Assembly: GCA_017399225.1 (NCBI GenBank)
Contig: JAFQEB010000070.1
Location: 1-37,194 of the forward strand
Reading direction: 5' to 3'
From: Clostridia bacterium
GTDB taxonomy: Bacteria > Bacillota_A > Clostridia > Christensenellales > Aristaeellaceae
DNA length: 37,194 nucleotides
The notes beneath the pieces are model-generated. The model searched no databases. It was not told where the DNA came from and was given only the letters and a program-made list of their open reading frames with translations. Within the stretch, counting starts at the first letter, position 1. Each line of letters opens with the position of its first letter. The position numbers and the translations under genes are program-made. Positions 1 to 7,479 of the stretch are shown here, piece after piece.

Positions 1-147
1 CTCACCAAGAGCTACGGCGGCTATATCACCCGCAACAAGAAGCTGCTGGAGAAGCAGAAGGAAGGCAAGAAGCGTATGCGCCAGTTCGGCACAGTGCAGG
101 TTCCTTCCGAGGCCTTCCTGGCGGTGCTCAAGATGGATGCAGATTGA
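1..147 (+). CDS. lepA: Elongation factor 4 (LepA), C-terminal end only
   Basis: The window opens inside this gene; 48 codons and the TGA stop remain. The piece reads [20 protein letters not shown] and ends ...[12 protein letters not shown]. This is the signature C-terminal tail of LepA/EF4: a [23 protein letters not shown] run followed by a [10 protein letters not shown] ending. LepA is a ribosome-associated GTPase that acts on stalled or mis-translocated ribosomes; the basic tail is its LepA-specific C-terminal domain. The GTPase domain lies outside the window and cannot be judged. The next gene starts 18 bases after the stop. Confidence 0.92.
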   Translation, partial: LTKSYGGYITRNKKLLEKQKEGKKRMRQFGTVQVPSEAFLAVLKMDAD

Positions 148-165
148 TTCTGCCCGGAGGATACC

Positions 166-801
166 ATGCGTAAATACAGACTGATTTCCCCGCGCGCGTC
201 TGTGTACAAAGCAAAAGCGGCTGACGCCATGCGTCAGCCGCTATCCTTCATTTCCAGAGAAATGGTCGCGGACGTATTTGATTCACAGCTCCGGGGCAGA
301 AAGGATCTGACGGTTTGCTTCACCGGGCACCGCCTGATCCCGAAAAAGGATGAGCCCCAGCTTTGCCAGCGTCTGGATGACTTGCTTGAGGCCCTTTATC
401 GCCGGGGCTACCGTGACTTCATCAGCGGCGCCGCCCTTGGGTTCGACGTGATGGCCGCGGAGCATGTGATCATGCTGAAACAGCGCCACGCAGACGTACG
501 CCTGCTGCTGGCGATCCCCTGCAGCACGCAGGCCCAGCGCTGGTCAGCGCACGACTGCGAACGCTATGAGCGAATGCTCTACCATGCCGATGCGACCCAT
601 GTGCTCTCACCGGATTACTATGAAGGGTGTATGCAGGTTCGCAACCGCTTTATGGTGGATCGCAGCGCCCTGTGCCTGTGCTATCTGACCCACAGCCGTG
701 GCGGCACGATGTCCACCGTAGCCTACGCCATGCAGGAGGATTGCCCCGTGCTCAACATCGCCATGGCAGACGCGTGCGAAGCATTCATCCGGGAAAGCTG
801 A
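166..801 (+). CDS. SLOG-family (DUF1273/YpsA-like) protein
   Basis: A 211-residue protein of the SLOG (DprA/LOG Rossmann) superfamily, YpsA/DUF1273 branch, whose members are thought to bind a nucleotide-like ligand. The biochemical role is not established. Family marks are VCFTGHRLIP near residue 50, ISGAALGFDVMAAE (about 86-99), LLLAIPC, and LSPDYYEGCMQVRNRFMVD followed by HSRGGTMSTVAYAM near the end. The start at 166 has GGAGG 5 bases upstream. However, relatives begin just before the FTGHR motif, so about 48 residues here are extra and a terminator-like hairpin sits in that stretch. The alternative start is ATG 262, which has only a weak AGAGA before it and would give 179 residues. The stop abuts the stop of the convergent DUF1622 gene with no intergenic base. 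Confidence 0.8.
   Translation: MRKYRLISPRASVYKAKAADAMRQPLSFISREMVADVFDSQLRGRKDLTVCFTGHRLIPKKDEPQLCQRLDDLLEALYRRGYRDFISGAALGFDVMAAEHVIMLKQRHADVRLLLAIPCSTQAQRWSAHDCERYERMLYHADATHVLSPDYYEGCMQVRNRFMVDRSALCLCYLTHSRGGTMSTVAYAMQEDCPVLNIAMADACEAFIRES
216..242 (+). terminator. Strong hairpin after lepA, inside the possible N-terminus of the next gene
   Basis: A perfect 10-base-pair inverted repeat (AGCGGCTGAC, 216-225, and GTCAGCCGCT, 233-242) encloses a 7-base loop. It lies 69 bases past the lepA stop, a usual place for an intrinsic terminator. On the plus strand it is followed by a poor T tract (ATCCTTCATTT). On the minus strand the same stem is followed by TTTTGCTTTG, so it may stop transcription better in that direction. 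It falls within codons 17-26 of the longest reading of the SLOG gene, which makes that gene's start uncertain. Confidence 0.45.
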
Positions 802-1209
802 TCAGCCCTTCTTCTCCTCGGTTTTCTCATCTGCAAGCTTTGCAGCCATGATCTCATTTTGCTGATCGAGCATCTGCAGGCGCTCCTTATCCTCTTCCAC
901 CTTGATCTCCCAGTGGAGCAGCAGCGTCAGCACGCCGCGCAGGGCAATGATACCGCCCAGGATCAGCAGATCCTCCCATTCGCGGGCAATGACGGTATGC
1001 AGCACCTCGCCGCCCAGCTTGAACTCCAGCGCCAGCGCAATACCTTGCGCAAGCTCCAGGCGAAGATGTTCATCCTTTTTGAAGTATTTGATGAAGCACT
1101 TGACCGCCGTGATGATCAGGATCGCAATGCCAACCGTTTCCGCAATGACAATGCCGATTTCTGCCGCATCATGAACGATGTCTTGCAGGAAAGAAATGAC
1201 CTGTTCCAT
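802..1209 (-). CDS. DUF1622 family membrane protein
   Basis: A 135-residue small integral membrane protein of the DUF1622 family; function unknown. Two hydrophobic segments are visible, about residues 17-42 (AETVGIAILIITAVKCFI) and 78-99 (WEDLLILGGIIALRGVLTLL). The family-like core FKLGGEVLHTVIAREWEDL lies just before the second, and a charged coiled tail rich in E, K and Q closes the protein. The start at 1209 is chosen because GGAGG lies 5 bases upstream on the minus strand; an in-frame ATG further out at 1260 has no such site. It is a single gene, convergent with the SLOG gene and divergent from hemW. Confidence 0.82.
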   Translation of the reverse strand: MEQVISFLQDIVHDAAEIGIVIAETVGIAILIITAVKCFIKYFKKDEHLRLELAQGIALALEFKLGGEVLHTVIAREWEDLLILGGIIALRGVLTLLLHWEIKVEEDKERLQMLDQQNEIMAAKLADEKTEEKKG

Positions 1210-1251
1210 ATTTTCCTCCGTATTCAGGCGCAACGCCCGTCTGATAAATCC

Positions 1252-1280
1252 ATTGTACACTATTTTTCTTCAGATTTCCA
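1252..1280 (-). promoter_or_regulatory. Putative sigma-A promoter of the DUF1622 gene
   Basis: On the minus strand TGGAAA (1280-1275), a 17-base spacer, and TACAAT (1257-1252). The -10 matches 5 of 6 and the -35 4 of 6 consensus bases. It lies about 45 bases before the start codon at 1209. Confidence 0.45.
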
Positions 1281-1302
1281 CCCCAAATTTGCAGGTGATC
1301 GC

Positions 1303-2445
1303 ATGGAACTGTATATTCACATCCCCTACTGCCGTCAAAAGTGCCTTTACTGCGACTTTGCCTCCTACGCCGGCCAGGAAACCACGATGGCTGCCTATGT
1401 GGACGCCCTGTTGACCGAAGCCCGGTCTATGGCTCATTATGCCAAGGATACGCCCATTTCAACCGTTTTCATCGGAGGCGGAACGCCCTCACTCCTGCCG
1501 CCTGCACTTCTGCATAGGCTGCTGAAGGGGCTGAAGAAGCTGTTCACGATCCCGGACGGTATCGAATTCACCAGTGAAGCCAACCCGGGAACCCTTACTG
1601 CCCAATGGCTGGACACGGCGGTATCCTGCGGTCTGAATCGCCTCTCCATGGGAATGCAGGCCAGACAGGAGTCGCTGCTGAAAGCACTGGGACGCATTCA
1701 CAGCCACGATGATGTGATCTCCTCCGTGAGCGTTGCAAGAGCTGGCGGCATCAGCAACGTCAGCCTTGATCTGATGTTCGGTTTGCCCGGACAGACGGCA
1801 GAGATGTGGAAGGAAACGCTTGACGCAGCGCTGGCCCTGACGCCTCAGCATCTTTCCTGCTATGGGCTGATCCCCGAGGACGGCACTCCGTTGAAACGTG
1901 AGCTTGATGCAGGCCGTCTCCTTCTGCCTGATGAAGAAGATGAGCGCATCATGTATGACATGGCGCTGGATACCCTCGCCCGGAACGGCTTCCGGCAATA
2001 TGAGATCAGTAATTTCTCCCTTCCCGGCTATGAATGCCGGCACAATATCGGCTATTGGACGCGTGTGCCCTATATTGGCTTGGGCGCGTCTGCAGCGTCC
2101 TTCCTGAATACCCCCGGCGGCGGCCTTCGCCTGACGAATCCTGCGACCATTCACGGGTACATCGCCATGTCGGAAGCGAACGCCTGGCGGCGGCGCGAAC
2201 GCATTTCCCTCCTGCCAGCGGATGCGCGGTTTGAATCTTTGATGCTCGGGTTACGAATGAATCGCGGTGTATCCGAAGCGGAGTTCGAAGCGGCCCACGG
2301 CACAGCACTCGAAATGCTCTATGGCAAAACGCTCCGAAGGTTCGAATCCGAGGGGCTGATGCTGCATCAGGATGGTTTCTGGCGGCTGACCCGGCGTGGT
2401 ATGGACGTCCAGAACGCGATCCTCGTGGAACTCATGGATGATTGA
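1303..2445 (+). CDS. hemW: Radical SAM heme chaperone HemW (coproporphyrinogen III oxidase-like)
   Basis: A 380-residue HemW-type radical SAM protein, the usual length. The cluster motif CX3CX2C is at the extreme N-terminus (YCRQKCLYCDF, cysteines 10, 14 and 17). It is followed by the SAM-binding region VFIGGGTPSLLP, a NRLSMGMQ segment and the HemW-type HNIGYWTRVPYIGLGASAAS. Members were long annotated as oxygen-independent coproporphyrinogen oxidase. The single-domain branch is now regarded as a heme-trafficking chaperone, and which role applies here cannot be read from sequence. The frame stays open far upstream (to 859), but that part is antisense to the DUF1622 gene; ATG 1303 has AGGTGAT just upstream and gives the family N-terminus. 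lepA and hemW are close neighbours in many Firmicutes, which fits. Confidence 0.9.
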   Translation: MELYIHIPYCRQKCLYCDFASYAGQETTMAAYVDALLTEARSMAHYAKDTPISTVFIGGGTPSLLPPALLHRLLKGLKKLFTIPDGIEFTSEANPGTLTAQWLDTAVSCGLNRLSMGMQARQESLLKALGRIHSHDDVISSVSVARAGGISNVSLDLMFGLPGQTAEMWKETLDAALALTPQHLSCYGLIPEDGTPLKRELDAGRLLLPDEEDERIMYDMALDTLARNGFRQYEISNFSLPGYECRHNIGYWTRVPYIGLGASAASFLNTPGGGLRLTNPATIHGYIAMSEANAWRRRERISLLPADARFESLMLGLRMNRGVSEAEFEAAHGTALEMLYGKTLRRFESEGLMLHQDGFWRLTRRGMDVQNAILVELMDD

Positions 2446-2457
2446 TGCACATAGAAA

Positions 2458-2500
2458 CCGCCTGCACAGTCAATGCACCGTGCAGGCGGTTTTGTTATTT
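2458..2500. terminator. Bidirectional intrinsic terminator between hemW and the polyferredoxin gene
   Basis: A perfect 10-base-pair stem, CCGCCTGCAC (2458-2467) with GTGCAGGCGG (2480-2489), and a 12-base loop. On the plus strand it is followed by TTTTGTTATTT, ending hemW transcripts; on the minus strand it is followed by TTTCTATG, ending the asp23-to-polyferredoxin operon. The plus T tract overlaps the stop codon of the minus-strand gene (2495-2497). Confidence 0.88.
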
Positions 2501-3334
2501 CAGATCAAGAGCTTTTGTTGGACAGCTTTCCACACACTGCATACAAAGGATGCACTCCGTTCCGTTTGCGCGGCTACGGCGGTCATCTGTCATATCCACC
2601 TCCATCGGACATGCCTTGCGGCATTTCCCGCAGGAGATACACTTATCTTTGTCGCACCGGATACGCAGGCGGGAAAAGTATGCACCCGGCTTCATGAAAA
2701 CCGTTACCGGACAGAGATACTTACAGAATGCACGGTTATCCTGCATTCTCCAGGCAAGCAAAACACCTGCGATGTAGTAAAGTGCATTACCAATGATAAA
2801 GCTCCACCACATGATGCTCTCCAGGCCCGGCACCTTTGCGATGAACAGAACGCCCACAAACACCATTGCAGCCGTAAAAGTCACATAGCGCAACCATCCG
2901 AAGCTGCGACGGGGCCTCGCCGGATGCTTCCACGGGAGAAAATCCAGCACCATCGCCGTCCAACATGCATAGCCGCACCATCCGCGCCCGAAGAGCAGGG
3001 GGCCGATGATCTTTGCAACCGCGTAGTGGATCGTAGCTGCTTCAAAAACGCCCATGAACAGGTAGTACCAGAAGCCTTCCAACTGCATGTTTTCCCGGTC
3101 AATGATCCCTAAATATACCAGCATATAGAGTCCGACCAGCAGCTGGACCACATGCCGTGCGTAGCGAAAGCGGTTTATGTACAAAGCCAGACCCAACGCA
3201 ATACTGAGCCCGATATAGCTGAAATTCAGCAAGTAAAATACATTATCCAGCATCAGCCAGAGCGCGACTGCCACAGTCTCGAATATCAGCAGCATCGTCA
3301 GAGGTGCTTTATACTTATTCAGCATATTCTTCAT
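2495..3334 (-). CDS. Membrane-bound 4Fe-4S polyferredoxin (NapH/CcoG-like)
   Basis: A 279-residue membrane iron-sulfur protein resembling the NapH/CcoG-type polyferredoxins that pass electrons between the membrane and soluble partners. About five hydrophobic segments are seen in residues 10-195. A GRGWCGYACW motif at 117-125 and CKYLCP at 204-209 are typical of these proteins. Two classical CX2CX2CX3CP clusters close the chain (C232, C235, C238, C242 and C261, C264, C267, C271), enough for two [4Fe-4S] centres. Start ATG 3334 has AAGGTGA about 9 bases upstream, which overlaps the ppk1 stop (3348-3350), so the two are probably translated from one message. The frame continues upstream only as antiparallel coding of ppk1. 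The electron partner is not identifiable here. Confidence 0.85.
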   Translation of the reverse strand: MKNMLNKYKAPLTMLLIFETVAVALWLMLDNVFYLLNFSYIGLSIALGLALYINRFRYARHVVQLLVGLYMLVYLGIIDRENMQLEGFWYYLFMGVFEAATIHYAVAKIIGPLLFGRGWCGYACWTAMVLDFLPWKHPARPRRSFGWLRYVTFTAAMVFVGVLFIAKVPGLESIMWWSFIIGNALYYIAGVLLAWRMQDNRAFCKYLCPVTVFMKPGAYFSRLRIRCDKDKCISCGKCRKACPMEVDMTDDRRSRANGTECILCMQCVESCPTKALDLK

Positions 3335-3347
3335 TTGAATCTTCACC

Positions 3348-5408
3348 TTATTGCTTCCCGGCCATCCGGTATGCCTCATCGTAGAGCCAGTTCTGGCTGC
3401 TGAGGGGATTCTGCGAGCCGGGATAGCGGCGGGTGTAGCTGCCGTCGGGCTGCTGCTCGCGGGCTTGCACATTGTCACGCCAGATGACGTCAAAGATCCG
3501 CTCCAGGCGCATTTTCGCCGCGTCGTCGAGGATGGGCGTTGCCACCTCCACCCGGCGCAGCGTGTTCCGGGTCATCCAGTCGGCAGAGGAGATGTAGTAG
3601 CGGGCGTCGTCGCCGTCGCCGAATATGTAAATGCGGCTATGCTCCAGGAAACGGCCCACAACGCTGATGATACGGATGTTATCCGTCTCCCCTTCCACGC
3701 CGCCGCGAAGGCAGCAGATGCCACGGACGATCATCTCTATCCTTACGCCGGCACGACTTGCCTCGATCAGCTTGTCGATCAGCGTTTTATCCGTCAGGCT
3801 GTTCATCTTCAGCCGGATGTGCCCCTCAAGTCCGCTTTTCACCTTGAGGATCTCACCGTTGATCATGTCGATCAGCTTATCCTGCAGGCAGTGGGGTGCA
3901 ACCAGCAGCGTTTGCATATGATCAACGGTCTCGCCCAGCATCAGCGCCTCGAAGATCTGCCGAGCCTCCTCGCCGATCTCAGGCCGGGCGGTGATGTAGC
4001 TCAGATCCGTATACAGGCGGCTGGTTTTCTCATTGTAGTTGCCGGTGCCGATCTGGGTGATATACTGCACGCCTTCATCCGTCTTGCGGGTGATCAGGCA
4101 CAGCTTGGAGTGCACCTTGAGCTTCTCTACACCGTAGATGACATGGCAGCCTGCGCGTTCGAGCCGTCGGCTCCACTCAATGTTATTGGCCTCGTCAAAG
4201 CGGGCCTTCAGCTCAACCAGCACATCCACCTGCTTGCCGTTTTCTGCCGCTTCCACCAGCGCCTCAACGACCTTGGAATCCCTTGCCAGACGATACAGCG
4301 TCATCCGGATGGACACCACCTGGGGATCGTGCGCGGCCTGGGTCAGCATGGTCAGGAAAGGCCGGATGCTCTGATAAGGGTAGTGCAGCAGCACGTCCTT
4401 GCGGAGGATCTGATCGAGGATCGGCTGGCTTTCATCGATATCCGGGGACTTCTGCGGATGCCTTGGCGCATAGAATAGCTCGGCATGGCTGCGCAGCGCA
4501 TCCTGGATCTCGAACAGGAAGCTCACATCCATGGGGGCGTCGTACTCGTAGACCCGGTCAAGGCTCAGCTTAAGCTGCGCACACAGGCGCTGGATCACAT
4601 TTTCGTCGATGGCGCGGGAGAGCTCCAGCCGCACCGGGCAGAGCTTCTGGCGCAGCTTCACGACCTCGGCCATGTGATCGCGGTAATTCAGATCTTCGTC
4701 GTATACAGCGTCCGCATCGATGTCCGCGCTGCGGGTAATCCGGGCCAGGGTTTTCGAAACCACCTTATACCCCGGGAACATCAGCGGCAGATAGTGCAGG
4801 ATCAGCTCCTCAGCCAGCATGTAGCAGCCAGTGCGCTCAGGGATGGAGATCAGCCGCGGGAACACGCCGTTGCCGCAGGGCACGATGCCGATCTTCTGCT
4901 TCTCCGCCTTTGTGTTGAGCACCGCAACGGCATAGATATCCTTGTTTTTCAGGAAGGGGAAGCTCTGCTTCTTACCGACGATATAGGTACTCATCAGGGG
5001 CAGAAATTCCCGGCGGAACATATCCTCCAGATAGTGCTCGGTCTTTGCGCTGATCGAGCGGAAATCCACGATGCTGACGCCCTGCTCCTGCAGCTTCTCC
5101 AGCAGGGAGGCATAGGCGCGGTCGCGCCGCTGGCACAGCTCCCGGATGCGGCTGAGCGCAGCTTCCAGCTGCTCGCCGGGAGTCATGTGGGTTTTGTTTT
5201 CGCGGGCCTCCTTATCCAGCAGCATCTGATCGTGCAGGCTGCCGATGCGCACCATGAAAAACTCATCCAGATTGCTCTGGAAAATGGAAAGGAACGACAG
5301 GCGCTCGCACAGCGGCACGCGCTCGTCCTCCGCTTCCTCCAGCACGCGCTCATTGAAGCGGAGCCAGCTCAATTCCCGATTCTCAAGACAGTTCAGCACC
5401 GCGTCCAT
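3348..5408 (-). CDS. ppk1: Polyphosphate kinase 1
   Basis: A 686-residue full-length PPK1, which polymerises the gamma-phosphate of ATP into inorganic polyphosphate and can run in reverse. The N-terminal domain opens with NRELSWLRFNERVLEEA and SIFQSNLDEFFMVRIG. The two phospholipase-D-like catalytic domains each keep their histidine: H433 in VEKLKVHSKLCLIT (the expected phosphohistidine) and H590 in GRFLEHSRIYIFGDG. Also present are QIGTGNYNEKTSRLYTDLS and RGGVEGETDNIRI-type loops. ATG 5408 is taken as the start because AGGAAG lies about 10 bases upstream; a second ATG at 5435 has only AGG touching it. It sits between recG and the polyferredoxin gene in the asp23 operon. Polyphosphate links to stress survival are known in other bacteria; a specific role here is not visible. 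Confidence 0.95.
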   Translation of the reverse strand: MDAVLNCLENRELSWLRFNERVLEEAEDERVPLCERLSFLSIFQSNLDEFFMVRIGSLHDQMLLDKEARENKTHMTPGEQLEAALSRIRELCQRRDRAYASLLEKLQEQGVSIVDFRSISAKTEHYLEDMFRREFLPLMSTYIVGKKQSFPFLKNKDIYAVAVLNTKAEKQKIGIVPCGNGVFPRLISIPERTGCYMLAEELILHYLPLMFPGYKVVSKTLARITRSADIDADAVYDEDLNYRDHMAEVVKLRQKLCPVRLELSRAIDENVIQRLCAQLKLSLDRVYEYDAPMDVSFLFEIQDALRSHAELFYAPRHPQKSPDIDESQPILDQILRKDVLLHYPYQSIRPFLTMLTQAAHDPQVVSIRMTLYRLARDSKVVEALVEAAENGKQVDVLVELKARFDEANNIEWSRRLERAGCHVIYGVEKLKVHSKLCLITRKTDEGVQYITQIGTGNYNEKTSRLYTDLSYITARPEIGEEARQIFEALMLGETVDHMQTLLVAPHCLQDKLIDMINGEILKVKSGLEGHIRLKMNSLTDKTLIDKLIEASRAGVRIEMIVRGICCLRGGVEGETDNIRIISVVGRFLEHSRIYIFGDGDDARYYISSADWMTRNTLRRVEVATPILDDAAKMRLERIFDVIWRDNVQAREQQPDGSYTRRYPGSQNPLSSQNWLYDEAYRMAGKQ

Positions 5409-5469
5409 ACCGGTGATACTTCCTTTCTTGTGCATCCTGATGATGCAAAACTCGAATTCATACTTACGG

Positions 5470-7476
5470 TCAGTTCAGGGCAACCTTTGCCAGCCGCTCG
5501 CCATAGTGCGCTATGGCAACGGCCTCGACGGCTCTTCTTTCTTCCAGGAAGTTTTCGTCTTCCCGGAGCTGCTTCATGCAGCGGGCAGCTTCGTCCAGCA
5601 GGCGGACGTCGCCGTCCAGCAGAAAGCCCTGGATCATCTCGCCCGATTGCCTCGTGCCCATCAGATCCCCGGGGCCGCGCAGTTCCAGATCCTTCTGTGC
5701 TACGACAAAACCATCGTTGGTCTGGGTCAGGATGCGGAGTCGTTCATTTTCTTCAGCCAGCAGGAAGCACCAGCTCTCCGCGCTGCCACGCCCTACGCGG
5801 CCACGCAGCTGATGCAGCTGACTCAGGCCGTAGCGCTCCGCATTCTCGATGATCATCACGCTGGCATTGGGCACATTTACGCCCACCTCAATGACAGTGG
5901 TGGAGACCAGCACGTCCAGCTCGCCTGTTGAGAAAGCGTTCAGCACGGCCGCTTTCTCCTCAGCCTTCTGCGTGCCCCAGGTAAGCCCTACCCGCAGGCC
6001 GTGCAGTACGCCGTGCACCAGATCCTCCCAGGTTTCCTTGGCGGAACGCACGTCCTCCAGCATCTCGCTCTCCTCGACCAGCGGACAGACCACATAGCCC
6101 TGTCGCCCTTTGGCGATCTCCTGCCGGAGAAAGCCGTACATGGCGTCGCGCTTCGCCTCCGGCACGACACGCGTTTTCACAGGCGTCCGGCCAGGCGGCA
6201 GCTCATCGACGATGGATACGTCCAGGTCGCCGTAGAGGATCAACGCCAGAGTGCGCGGGATCGGCGTTGCAGACATGACAAGGACGTGCGGCGCACATGT
6301 CTCTTCCTTGCCCTTTTCCTGTAGACTTGATCGCTGGCGCACGCCAAAACGATGCTGCTCGTCCGTGACGACCAGTCCCAGCTTGCGATAGCCCACGCCC
6401 TCACTGATAAGGGCGTGGGTGCCGAAGATCACCTGCCAGCTGCCATCCCGGCAGGCCGCATGTGCCTCACGCTTTTCCTTCGCCTTCATGGAGCCGATCA
6501 GCAGCCCGCAATGAAGGCCAAGAGGCTCCAATATGGCTTTGGCCGATTCATAATGCTGCCGTGCAAGGATCTCTGTCGGGGCCATCATGGCCGCCTGATA
6601 GCCCGCCTTGCAAGCCATCGCGATCGCGCCAAAGGCAAGGGCGGTCTTTCCACAGCCGACGTCCCCCTGCACCAGGCGGCTCATGGCGCGACTCCGGCAC
6701 AGGTCCTTCCGGATCTCCGTCAGCACGCGACGCTGTGCGCCGGTCGGCGGAAAGGGCATGTGCTCCCAGAATGCTTCTTCATCCGCCGATGACAGGGGCA
6801 TGGGGACGCCATTCTCCTGATGGTGTCGCATCAGCCCCAGAGCAGCCTGATACATCAGCATCTGCTCGAAGGCGAGGCGTCTACGGGCCAGGCGCAGATT
6901 ATCGATGTTTGAAGGAAAATGCGCTTCCCGCAGGGCAAAATTCAGCTCGCAAAGGCCATGGCGGAGCCGCAGGGCATTGGGCAGCGTCTCCGGACAGCAG
7001 TCATCGACCTGCTCAAGCGCCTGTTCCATCATCGTGCGGAAGGACCTTGCAGGAATGCCCTTGACAGCACGGTACACAGGCTGGATGGAAGGCTCCGTCA
7101 CCCGCTGAGGGCTTTGGAGAACACGGCGGTTCCGGCTGAATGCAACACGGCCATAGAGCATGATGCTTTCCCCCACAGGCAGGTTCTGCATCATCCAGGG
7201 CTGGTTGTACCACACAAGGGCAAGCTTCCCCGTCGCGTCCGTCAGCGTGGCCGTGACGCGGGTCAATCCGTTAAAGCGGCTCAGCTTTGGCGGATCGTTG
7301 ACGACGCCCATCACCAGCACCTCGCCGGATGAAGCCTCGGCACACGGCACCACCTTCGTGCGGTCTTCATACCGGACTGGAAGGCAGTAAAGCAAATCGC
7401 GCAATGAGACAATGCCCACTGCGCGAAGGGATTCCAATCTTGCGGGGCCAACGCCACGCATGGCTGAAAGCTCCAT
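5470..7476 (-). CDS. recG: ATP-dependent DNA helicase RecG
   Basis: A 668-residue RecG, the superfamily 2 helicase that remodels stalled forks and branched DNA by driving fork reversal. The N-terminal wedge (OB-fold) region covers roughly residues 45-150. The helicase core has Walker A GDVGCGKT at 271-278, the family DEQH box in VVTDEQHRFGVRQR, the SATPIPRTLAL motif, and the C-terminal VSTTVIEVGVNVPNA and QLRGRVGRG motifs. The last stretch has the RecG LRGPGDLMGTRQSG signature. Start ATG 7476 has GGAG 6 bases upstream, partly inside the fakA stop region, so translation is likely coupled. The order asp23-fakA-(...)-recG is shared with Bacillus and Clostridia. Confidence 0.96.
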   Translation of the reverse strand: MELSAMRGVGPARLESLRAVGIVSLRDLLYCLPVRYEDRTKVVPCAEASSGEVLVMGVVNDPPKLSRFNGLTRVTATLTDATGKLALVWYNQPWMMQNLPVGESIMLYGRVAFSRNRRVLQSPQRVTEPSIQPVYRAVKGIPARSFRTMMEQALEQVDDCCPETLPNALRLRHGLCELNFALREAHFPSNIDNLRLARRRLAFEQMLMYQAALGLMRHHQENGVPMPLSSADEEAFWEHMPFPPTGAQRRVLTEIRKDLCRSRAMSRLVQGDVGCGKTALAFGAIAMACKAGYQAAMMAPTEILARQHYESAKAILEPLGLHCGLLIGSMKAKEKREAHAACRDGSWQVIFGTHALISEGVGYRKLGLVVTDEQHRFGVRQRSSLQEKGKEETCAPHVLVMSATPIPRTLALILYGDLDVSIVDELPPGRTPVKTRVVPEAKRDAMYGFLRQEIAKGRQGYVVCPLVEESEMLEDVRSAKETWEDLVHGVLHGLRVGLTWGTQKAEEKAAVLNAFSTGELDVLVSTTVIEVGVNVPNASVMIIENAERYGLSQLHQLRGRVGRGSAESWCFLLAEENERLRILTQTNDGFVVAQKDLELRGPGDLMGTRQSGEMIQGFLLDGDVRLLDEAARCMKQLREDENFLEERRAVEAVAIAHYGERLAKVALN

Positions 7477-7479
7477 CGT

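Noticed and set aside
859..1302. N-terminal extension of 148 codons on hemW
   Set aside because: It is antisense to the DUF1622 gene; HemW begins with its cluster motif within about 20 residues, matching the start at 1303.
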